Shown here in pieces: positions 1 to 5,318 of a DNA stretch of 5,318 nt. The stretch covers positions 1-5,318 of the forward strand of contig JACETA010000059.1 in NCBI GenBank assembly GCA_013911545.1, given 5' to 3'. Source of the DNA: Chloroflexota bacterium. Lineage in GTDB: Bacteria > Chloroflexota > Dehalococcoidia > Lucifugimonadales > Lucifugimonadaceae. The translations under genes were made by a program, and so were the position numbers. The notes beneath the pieces were generated by a model that searched no databases, was not told where the DNA came from, and was given only the letters and a program-made list of their open reading frames with translations. Numbering within the stretch: the stretch's first letter is position 1; every line of letters starts with the position of its first letter.

Positions 1-863
1 ACCATAATCGAATAATTTTCAGCCATTGATGAAATCTTTTTAGCTTCTAAAATACCTCCAGTTTGTGTGATATCTGGTTGTATAACATCTATAGATTCTG
101 TTGCCCATAATTCTCTAAATTCAGGGGCGCCATATAATCTTTCTCCTGTAGCTATTGGAAGTCTAGTATGTTGTCTGACAGATTTTAATGCTGGAAGGTC
201 ACCTGGTCTTGTAGGTTCTTCAAGCCACGCTGGTTCATACTTTTCTACATAATTTGCTATCTCCCTTGCTTGATGAGGAGAAAATCTTCCATGCAATTCA
301 AGCATTATTTGAGCTTTTGACCCTGCTACTGATGCAACAGCATCTACTAAATCCATAGATTTGTGGAATTCTTTTCTAGTAAGCTCTAAATCACCGTTTC
401 CGAATGGATCAAATTTCATGCCAATATAACCTTTATCAACAACTCTCTGAGCAGCTTCAGCAAATTGATTTGGGTCTCTTTCAACTGTATACCAACCGTT
501 AGCATAAGCAGGAATTTTATCTTTAACCTTTCCACCTAATAATTTATAAACAGGTAGATTTGTATATTTTCCCATTATGTCCCAAAATGCCAATTCAACA
601 AGTGCAAGTCCTGTATAAACAACTTCTCCTGGCTTACCAAAGTCAAGTAGCGTAAATCTTCTGTATAAATCTTCAATATCAAAAGGGTCTTGTCCTATGA
701 AATGTCTTTCAACATCTTTTAGGAATTCTGTAACAGTATGTGTTTTTCCTAAGATCCTAGCTTCCCCAATTCCAGTTATCCCTTCGTCAGTTTCAATTAT
801 TAAATACGTTAAATTTCTCCATGGCGTACCAAGTACAAGTGTTCTAAATCCAGTAGTTTTCAT
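1..863 (-). CDS. Mandelate racemase/muconate lactonizing enzyme family protein (enolase superfamily, probable acid-sugar dehydratase), C-terminus cut by window edge
   Basis: The frame is open from the ATG at 863-861 to the left edge, giving 287 residues; family members are usually about 350-400, so roughly the last quarter is missing. Residues 1-110 form the N-terminal capping domain (TDEGITGIGEA at 25-35). The barrel then carries the three metal ligands expected of the superfamily: Glu189 in LELHGRF, Glu215 or Glu216 in WLEEPT, and Glu241 in ATGERLYG. His191, two residues after the first ligand, matches the catalytic His of galactonate dehydratase-type enzymes. Asp264 in QPDITQTGG (262-270) matches the Asp of the His-Asp dyad; its partner His would fall just beyond the edge. 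Lys150 lies in GMKFDPFG, a motif common in dehydratase-like members. Such enzymes abstract the proton alpha to a carboxylate with Mg2+ and usually dehydrate sugar acids to 2-keto-3-deoxy acids in the cytoplasm. Substrate is unknown. An in-frame TAA at 875-873 makes this the only possible start. Second gene of an operon with the ThDP enzyme. Confidence 0.93.
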   Translation of the reverse strand, partial: MKTTGFRTLVLGTPWRNLTYLIIETDEGITGIGEARILGKTHTVTEFLKDVERHFIGQDPFDIEDLYRRFTLLDFGKPGEVVYTGLALVELAFWDIMGKYTNLPVYKLLGGKVKDKIPAYANGWYTVERDPNQFAEAAQRVVDKGYIGMKFDPFGNGDLELTRKEFHKSMDLVDAVASVAGSKAQIMLELHGRFSPHQAREIANYVEKYEPAWLEEPTRPGDLPALKSVRQHTRLPIATGERLYGAPEFRELWATESIDVIQPDITQTGGILEAKKISSMAENYSIM

Positions 864-865
864 TT

Positions 866-874
866 GACCTCCTT
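866..874 (-). promoter_or_regulatory. Full-length Shine-Dalgarno of the enolase-superfamily gene
   Basis: Read on the minus strand this is AAGGAGGTC, whose first eight bases are a perfect complement of the 16S rRNA anti-SD end. Only three bases (CAA) separate the T of AAGGAGGT from the ATG, which is rather close. It lies in the 23-base gap after the ThDP gene's stop and, with the in-frame stop directly upstream, fixes the start. It is clearly stronger than the site of the first gene in the operon (AAGG, seven bases before its ATG), so the downstream gene may be translated efficiently on its own. Confidence 0.85.
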
Positions 875-886
875 ATTAATAATAAT

Positions 887-2539
887 TTACAACAAATCTG
901 AATAATTAGACATTTTTAATTCTGGTTGAGTTTTGACATCTATTAGTACGCTAAAACCTTCTTTATTGTACTTTCTAGCATCTAAGATAGATTTTTTAAT
1001 TTCATTAGGATCTTCTACTGAGATGCCTTTAGCTCCCATACCTTCAGCAATTTTTGCATAATTTCCAGTCATTTTAATTGTTTGGTACTTTTCTATAGAT
1101 TGAGGATAGTTCTGCGGGTAACCCCCCATTGTTCCATTGTTCATAACAATAGTGGTTATAGGATTTCCGCTTCTTTGTGAAGTTTCTATATCAAGGCCAG
1201 ACATCCCAAATGCTCCATCTCCCATAAAATTTATACAAAATTTATCTGGCTCAGCAATTTTTGCCCCAATCATTAAAGGTATTCCGTAACCCAAATGAGT
1301 ACTTTTGCCCCAGCCTATATACGAGCCAGGTGTTGTAGATGTAATAAATGGCATCATTTGATCTCTTGGGTGCCCTGCATCGTGTGTAACAATTGTATTT
1401 TCATGGTCAATGTTATTGTTTATTTCATTTACAAGCCTGTAAGGATTTATGGGATTCATAGATGAATTTAATAAGTTATTCCACTCATTTCTCCACTCGT
1501 CTTTAATTTTTTTTATATCACTTATTATTAAGTTTTTTGATTCTTTGGATGCAATATCTTTACTGTAATTACTCTTAATGCAATCAATCATTTTTTGTAA
1601 AACTAATTTTGAATCTCCAAGCAATGAAACTTCTACATCATAATCTTTATTAATATCTTCATAGTTATTTGTAGAATGAATTATCTTCTTGCCATCAGGA
1701 ATAGTTATTCCATAATTTGTTATGGTAAGACTAGAGCCAATAGCAAAAATAGTGTCTGAGTCACCTAAATACTTCCACACGCTTTTAGGTGCGGTTCTAT
1801 TTGCAGAACCTAAAGATAAAGGATTTCTTTCATCAAATGAACTTTTTCCTGGCATGGTTGTTACTACAGGTAAAGATAATAAATTTGCCAATTCTTCCAG
1901 TTCTTTGGTTGCAGAAGAATAAAGAACTCCTTGGCCAGACCATATGATTGGTTTTTTTGAATTAATAAGCAACTTAACAGCTTCCTCAATAAAATCATCA
2001 GTAGGGTAAAACTTTGACTCCTCAGGTGACTTATATTCATCTAAGTTTTTTACTTCTTGGGTCATATGATCCCTATGCATTTCTATAAGAACTGGCGATG
2101 GCCTGCCATTTTTTAGAGAATGAAAGGCCCTTTTCATTAAAGTTATTATTCTTTCAGACTGGTTGATAGATTTTGACCATTTAGTTATATCTTTAAAATT
2201 TTTAGATGAAATAAAAGATGGGCTAACATCAGAATTGATTAAAGGTATTCCGTCAGGTATAAATAAGATTGGGACTGAATCAGAAAAAGCTTGGGCAATT
2301 CCTCCATATGAATTTTCTGCACCAGGACCCCCTTGGCAAGCAAAAACCCCAAATTTCTTACCCATCATAGTCCTGCTGTAACCGTCTGCTGCCATTATTC
2401 CTCCTCTTTCCTGCCTAAACATTATGGGTCTAATTCCCTCTTTAGCAACAGCTTCAATTAAGGGATTGTTAGGAAAGCATGCAATCCAATCTACTCCCTC
2501 TTTTTTTAAAATCTTTGATATAGCGTTATAACCATTCAT
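887..2539 (-). CDS. Thiamine-diphosphate-dependent enzyme of the acetolactate synthase/2-oxoacid decarboxylase superfamily (substrate unknown)
   Basis: A complete 550-residue protein with the three-domain layout of the POX/ALS superfamily: N-terminal pyrimidine-binding domain (about 3-165), central domain (about 185-315) and C-terminal pyrophosphate-binding domain (about 385-535). Glu44 in FRQERGG is the conserved glutamate that activates ThDP, followed by ADGYSR (51-56) and GGPGAEN (70-76). The ThDP/Mg2+ motif is present: GDG at 440-442, then NN at 467-468 after 24 residues. SYIGWGKSTHLGYG (406-419) leads into it. Automatic pipelines would probably call it acetolactate synthase large subunit. 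However, the start of the N-domain (CFPNNPLIEA, 21-30) departs from the usual GxPG-type loop, and no small regulatory subunit or ilv gene is nearby. A catabolic 2-keto-acid decarboxylase, lyase or carboligase, probably cytoplasmic, is more likely. The start has AAGG seven bases upstream and no alternative ATG or GTG before an in-frame stop. It lies 23 bases before the enolase-superfamily gene and is divergent from aconitase. Confidence 0.9.
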   Translation of the reverse strand: MNGYNAISKILKKEGVDWIACFPNNPLIEAVAKEGIRPIMFRQERGGIMAADGYSRTMMGKKFGVFACQGGPGAENSYGGIAQAFSDSVPILFIPDGIPLINSDVSPSFISSKNFKDITKWSKSINQSERIITLMKRAFHSLKNGRPSPVLIEMHRDHMTQEVKNLDEYKSPEESKFYPTDDFIEEAVKLLINSKKPIIWSGQGVLYSSATKELEELANLLSLPVVTTMPGKSSFDERNPLSLGSANRTAPKSVWKYLGDSDTIFAIGSSLTITNYGITIPDGKKIIHSTNNYEDINKDYDVEVSLLGDSKLVLQKMIDCIKSNYSKDIASKESKNLIISDIKKIKDEWRNEWNNLLNSSMNPINPYRLVNEINNNIDHENTIVTHDAGHPRDQMMPFITSTTPGSYIGWGKSTHLGYGIPLMIGAKIAEPDKFCINFMGDGAFGMSGLDIETSQRSGNPITTIVMNNGTMGGYPQNYPQSIEKYQTIKMTGNYAKIAEGMGAKGISVEDPNEIKKSILDARKYNKEGFSVLIDVKTQPELKMSNYSDLL

Positions 2540-2566
2540 ATTTTTTCCTTTACTCTCTTTTAAACA

Positions 2567-2578
2567 AATTAATTAATT
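2567..2578. repeat. 12-bp perfect AT palindrome (possible operator)
   Basis: AATTAATTAATT is its own reverse complement, and an 8-bp palindrome, ATTTAAAT (2579-2586), follows it directly. It lies 28 bases upstream of the ThDP gene's start codon, where a repressor site would be effective. Palindromes of only A and T arise easily in DNA this AT-rich, so an operator role is a guess. Confidence 0.25.
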
Positions 2579-2586
2579 ATTTAAAT

Positions 2587-2615
2587 TTGGTAAAGTTTTT
2601 TAAAATAAATACAAT
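2587..2615 (+). promoter_or_regulatory. Candidate sigma70-type promoter for aconitase (distal)
   Basis: A -35-like TTGGTA (2587-2592, 4 of 6 to consensus) and a -10-like TACAAT (2610-2615, 5 of 6) are separated by exactly 17 bases. Transcription would start near 2622 and leave a leader of about 55 bases before the aconitase ATG. The spacing is ideal, but good matches are common by chance in such AT-rich sequence. Confidence 0.4.
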
Positions 2616-2631
2616 ATTAATTTTTGAAATT

Positions 2632-2660
2632 TTGTTAAAATAATCTAAACCTACTATTAT
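2632..2660 (+). promoter_or_regulatory. Candidate sigma70-type promoter for aconitase (proximal)
   Basis: A -35-like TTGTTA (2632-2637, 4 of 6) and a -10-like TATTAT (2655-2660, 5 of 6) are also 17 bases apart. The start would fall near 2667, immediately before the GGAG ribosome site, giving a leader of only about ten bases. It scores about the same as the distal candidate. The very short leader makes it somewhat less comfortable, though such leaders occur in compact genomes. Confidence 0.35.
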
Positions 2661-2676
2661 TAATTTTGGAGAATTC

Positions 2677-5283
2677 ATGAGCCTTAAAACTTTAAATAAT
2701 TATAGTTACTTTAGTATCGAAGATATTTTAACTACTTCTGAAATAAACAAACTTCCGTACTCTATAAGAATATTGCTGGAGAACATGATTAGGGTTCATG
2801 ATTTTAATATTGGTAATGAAGATGACATAAAAAATGTATCTTCTTGGAGCCCAAATTCAATAAGTCAAAAAGAAATCCCTTTCCTTCCCTCAAGAGTAGT
2901 TCTGCAAGATTTTACTGGAGTTCCTGCTGTAGTGGATTTGGCAACAATGCGAGATGCAGCAAAAAATTTAGGTTTTAATCCACAAAAAGTTAATCCTCTT
3001 GTAAGGTCAGATTTAGTTATAGATCATTCTATTCAAGTAGATTTTTATAAATCTTCAGAAGCATTGCAAAAAAATACTGAAATTGAATTTAAAAGAAATA
3101 TTGAAAGATATAGATTTCTTAAATGGGGGCAACAAGCATTTGATAACCTGAGAATAATTCCCCCAGGAGTAGGTATAGTTCATCAAGTTAACTTAGAATA
3201 TCTTGCTCCAGGCATTTTAGATATTAGCAAAGGCAATAAAACAATTTTATACCCAGACACTTGTATAGGAACAGATTCTCATACAACCATGATAAATGGA
3301 TTAGGTGTATTAGGTTGGGGCGTTGGAGGCATTGAAGCCGAAGCAGTTATGCTTGGCCAGCCATACTATATGAAACTTCCAGAAGTTATAGGAGTAAAAT
3401 TATCCGGAAAACTTAATGAAGGCACTACTGCAACAGATCTTGTTTTATCTTTGACTCAAGTTTTAAGAGAATTTGGAGTAGTTGAAAAATTTGTAGAATT
3501 TTTTGGAAAAGGCCTTTCTGATATGTCTTTGCAGGATAGGGCAACTATCGCAAATATGGCCCCTGAATATGGTGCAACGTGTGGTTTTTTTCCGGTTGAT
3601 GATGAAACATTTAAATATTTAAATAATTCTGGAAGAGATAAAAAAAGAGTGAATCTTGCAAGAGAGTATTCTTTAAAGCAACATTTATTTCATAGTGAAA
3701 ATGTAGAACCTTCATATAATCATATTATTGAATTTGATCTTGGTACAGTTAAATCTAGCTTGTCTGGCCCAAAAAGACCTCAAGATAAAATTTTTTTAAA
3801 TAATGTCAAAAATGTTTTTAATAATGAATTTCAAAATCTTAATAATGACCATGAAAATTTAAGTGATGGCTCAGTTGTTGTTGCGGCAATTACAAGCTGC
3901 ACAAATACTTCAAATCCGTCAGTAATGATGGGGGCTGCTTTACTTGCAAAAAAAATACATCATAGAGGGCTATCACCAAAACCATGGGTAAAAACTTCAA
4001 TGGCTCCTGGTTCTAGGGTTGTAACTAGTTATTTGGAAAAATCTGGCCTTGATAAATATTTAAATCTTTTAGGATTCAATACTGTAGGTTTTGGTTGCAC
4101 TACCTGTATTGGTAATTCAGGGCCATTAGATCAAAATATTTCTGAAGAAATTGAACATTCTAATTTAACTGTTGCAAGCGTATTAAGTGGAAATAGAAAC
4201 TTTGAAGGTAGAATACATCCTCTTGTTAAAGCAAATTTTCTTGCATCACCACTTTTGGTTATTGCTTATTCTATTACTGGAACAGTTGACATTGATTTGA
4301 CTAGCTCGCCTCTTGGGGTTGATGAATCAGGAAAAGATATTTTTCTTTCTGATGTATGGCCTTCTTCAAAAGAAATTCACGAAGAAATTAATAAATCTAT
4401 TAATTCAGATATGTATAACGAACAATATTCTAATGCAATTAAAGGTAACATTGAGTGGAACAATCTTTCTTCTGATAAGGGTGAAAATTATAATTGGGAT
4501 AATGAATCTACATACATACAAAGAGCACCTTTTTTTGATAATTTTTCCAAGGAAGTTGAATCACCTGAGCCAGTTAAAAATGCTAGAGTGCTATGTCTTT
4601 TAGGTGACTCAGTAACAACTGATCATATTTCACCTGCAGGATCGATCCCTGAACTTGCACCTTCTGGGCAATTTCTAATTTCTAATGATGTTCCGAGGGC
4701 ACAATTTAATTCATATGGTTCCAGAAGAGGAAATCACAATATAATGGCAAGAGGAACTTTTGGGAATATAAGATTACGTAATAAATTAGTTCCAGATTCT
4801 GAAGGTGACTGGACTATTTATTTTCCAGAGAATAAAAAGATGAGAATATATGAAGCTTCAGAAAATTATAAATCAAACAATATTCCCTTAATTGTAATAG
4901 CAGGAAAAGAATACGGCACAGGTTCTTCAAGGGATTGGGCTGCAAAAGGACCTAATCTTTTAGGGGTAAAAGCTGTAATTGCTAAAAGCTATGAGAGGAT
5001 CCATAGAAGTAATTTAATTGGAATGGGCATAATGCCTACTGAATTTTTAGAAAATGATACTTTTGAGTCTTTAGGGTTGGACGGCACTGAATCTTTTTCT
5101 TTTGATGAGGTAAATATCACAACAAAGCCATTATCGATTTTAAATGTTAATGCAATCAAAGATAATGGTATTAACATTAATTTTAAAGTTAAATTACGTA
5201 TAGACACTGAGGTAGAAAGAAAATATTTAATTAATGGAGGAGTTTTACAATTTGTCCTTAGAAATATGATAGATAACAATTAA
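2677..5283 (+). CDS. acnA: Aconitate hydratase A (aconitase, AcnA/IRP1 type)
   Basis: This 868-residue protein matches AcnA along its whole length; E. coli AcnA is about 890, the difference being a shorter N-terminus and small gaps. It interconverts citrate and isocitrate through cis-aconitate with a [4Fe-4S] cluster, in the cytosol, for the TCA and glyoxylate cycles. Cluster ligands are Cys408 (SCTNTSNP) and Cys474 and Cys477 (GCTTCIGNSGPL). Active-site residues, matched to mitochondrial aconitase, include Asp116-His117 (IDHS), Asp200-Ser201-His202 (DSHTT), Arg507 and Arg512 (GNRNFEGR), Arg684 (SRRGNH), and catalytic Ser750 with Arg752 (GTGSSRDWAAKG). The variable linker (about 545-635) ends in STYIQRAPFF before the C-terminal swivel domain, which opens with LGDSVTTDHISPAGS (642-656). 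The motifs are those of AcnA, not of AcnD (methylcitrate dehydratase) or AcnB. GGAG lies five bases before the ATG, and no other usual start follows the in-frame stop at 2641-2643. The gene is intact and stands alone on this strand. AcnA apoproteins can bind mRNA under iron shortage in some bacteria; nothing here tests that. Confidence 0.98.
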   Translation: MSLKTLNNYSYFSIEDILTTSEINKLPYSIRILLENMIRVHDFNIGNEDDIKNVSSWSPNSISQKEIPFLPSRVVLQDFTGVPAVVDLATMRDAAKNLGFNPQKVNPLVRSDLVIDHSIQVDFYKSSEALQKNTEIEFKRNIERYRFLKWGQQAFDNLRIIPPGVGIVHQVNLEYLAPGILDISKGNKTILYPDTCIGTDSHTTMINGLGVLGWGVGGIEAEAVMLGQPYYMKLPEVIGVKLSGKLNEGTTATDLVLSLTQVLREFGVVEKFVEFFGKGLSDMSLQDRATIANMAPEYGATCGFFPVDDETFKYLNNSGRDKKRVNLAREYSLKQHLFHSENVEPSYNHIIEFDLGTVKSSLSGPKRPQDKIFLNNVKNVFNNEFQNLNNDHENLSDGSVVVAAITSCTNTSNPSVMMGAALLAKKIHHRGLSPKPWVKTSMAPGSRVVTSYLEKSGLDKYLNLLGFNTVGFGCTTCIGNSGPLDQNISEEIEHSNLTVASVLSGNRNFEGRIHPLVKANFLASPLLVIAYSITGTVDIDLTSSPLGVDESGKDIFLSDVWPSSKEIHEEINKSINSDMYNEQYSNAIKGNIEWNNLSSDKGENYNWDNESTYIQRAPFFDNFSKEVESPEPVKNARVLCLLGDSVTTDHISPAGSIPELAPSGQFLISNDVPRAQFNSYGSRRGNHNIMARGTFGNIRLRNKLVPDSEGDWTIYFPENKKMRIYEASENYKSNNIPLIVIAGKEYGTGSSRDWAAKGPNLLGVKAVIAKSYERIHRSNLIGMGIMPTEFLENDTFESLGLDGTESFSFDEVNITTKPLSILNVNAIKDNGININFKVKLRIDTEVERKYLINGGVLQFVLRNMIDNN

Positions 5284-5318
5284 TTGAAGCTTGATATATA
5301 TTTCTCTAGATCATTGTC
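5280..5318 (-). CDS. Possible C-terminal end of a convergent gene (12 codons plus stop)
   Basis: Reading in from the right edge on the minus strand, one frame stays open for 12 codons (DNDLEKYISSFN) and stops with TAA at 5282-5280. The other two minus frames hit stops at once. The end would overlap the aconitase stop codon by three bases, a tight convergent arrangement that compact genomes allow. No terminator hairpin is visible after aconitase, which leaves room for this reading. Twelve codons are far too few to recognise a family, and chance could explain the open frame. Confidence 0.3.
   Translation of the reverse strand, partial: DNDLEKYISSFN

Larger units (their letters stand above)
2540..2676. 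promoter_or_regulatory. Divergent intergenic region between the ThDP-enzyme operon and aconitase
   Basis: These 137 bases separate two outward-facing genes, so they should contain both promoters and any operator. The stretch is extremely AT-rich, with runs of A and T that could bend the DNA or bind nucleoid proteins. The ThDP-gene ribosome site (AAAGGA, minus strand, 2551-2546) and the aconitase site (GGAG, 2668-2671, five bases before the ATG) lie at its two ends. I could not pick a convincing promoter for the minus strand; AT-rich hexamers occur, but none has both boxes at a good spacing. I see no hairpin, riboswitch or small gene here. Confidence 0.7.

Noticed and set aside
67..252. Plus-strand open frame of about 60 codons opposite the enolase-superfamily gene
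   Set aside because: It lies wholly antisense to a gene with clear family motifs, has no ribosome site and resembles nothing.
1722..2381. Two plus-strand open frames (1722-1922 and 2163-2381) opposite the ThDP gene
   Set aside because: Both are antisense to well-supported coding sequence, with no family motifs.
2540..2676. Riboswitch, small RNA or tRNA in the divergent gap
   Set aside because: The region is almost entirely A and T with no GC-bearing stems, and most of it lies upstream of any plausible leader.
4313..4603. Plus-strand open frame inside aconitase in another frame
   Set aside because: It overlaps conserved aconitase sequence; its Ile/Leu/Phe/Lys-rich composition is the normal result of shifting frame in AT-rich DNA.
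4989..5279. Minus-strand open frame of 96 codons opposite the end of aconitase
   Set aside because: It is antisense to the conserved aconitase C-terminal domain and has no recognisable motif.
2677..5283. Reading the aconitase as AcnD (2-methylcitrate dehydratase), suggested by its length of 868 residues
   Set aside because: The cluster motifs SCTNTSNPSV and GCTTCIGNSGPL and the linker and C-terminal motifs are those of AcnA, and no prp genes are adjacent.
5284..5318. Rho-independent terminator after aconitase
   Set aside because: The stretch contains only short self-complementary words such as AAGCTT and ATATAT, with no stable stem followed by a T-run.

Overview
The window is AT-rich (by eye about one third G+C, not counted) and densely coded, with short gaps and a strong preference for A/T-ending codons. 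This suits a bacterium with a compact, streamlined genome. An AT-rich marine lineage is my best guess, and SAR202-type Chloroflexota are one candidate because they carry many enolase-superfamily paralogues. Nothing in the window fixes the taxonomy.

Left half, minus strand (1-2539): two genes read right to left, 23 bases apart, probably one operon. The first is a complete 550-residue thiamine-diphosphate (ThDP) enzyme of the acetolactate synthase/decarboxylase superfamily (887-2539). The second is a mandelate racemase/muconate lactonizing enzyme type protein of the enolase superfamily (1-863), most like acid-sugar dehydratases. It is cut by the left edge just before the expected catalytic histidine. 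A hydroxy-acid or sugar-acid dehydratase would make a 2-keto acid, and ThDP enzymes of this kind cleave or decarboxylate 2-keto acids. A small catabolic module is therefore a reasonable inference, with unknown substrate.

Middle (2540-2676): a 137-base, very AT-rich divergent intergenic region. It must hold the promoters of both the minus-strand operon and the plus-strand aconitase gene. Two sigma70-like candidates face the aconitase gene, and a 12-bp AT palindrome lies near the ThDP gene.

Right half, plus strand (2677-5283): a complete, intact aconitase A (868 residues) with all three cluster cysteines and the active-site residues, serving the TCA and/or glyoxylate cycle. Its stop codon may overlap by three bases the end of a convergent minus-strand gene that runs off the right edge (5280-5318, weak evidence).

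I found no RNA gene, insertion sequence, CRISPR array, phage gene or defence system. The window looks like ordinary metabolic gene content. The item most worth following is the ThDP enzyme plus enolase-superfamily pair.
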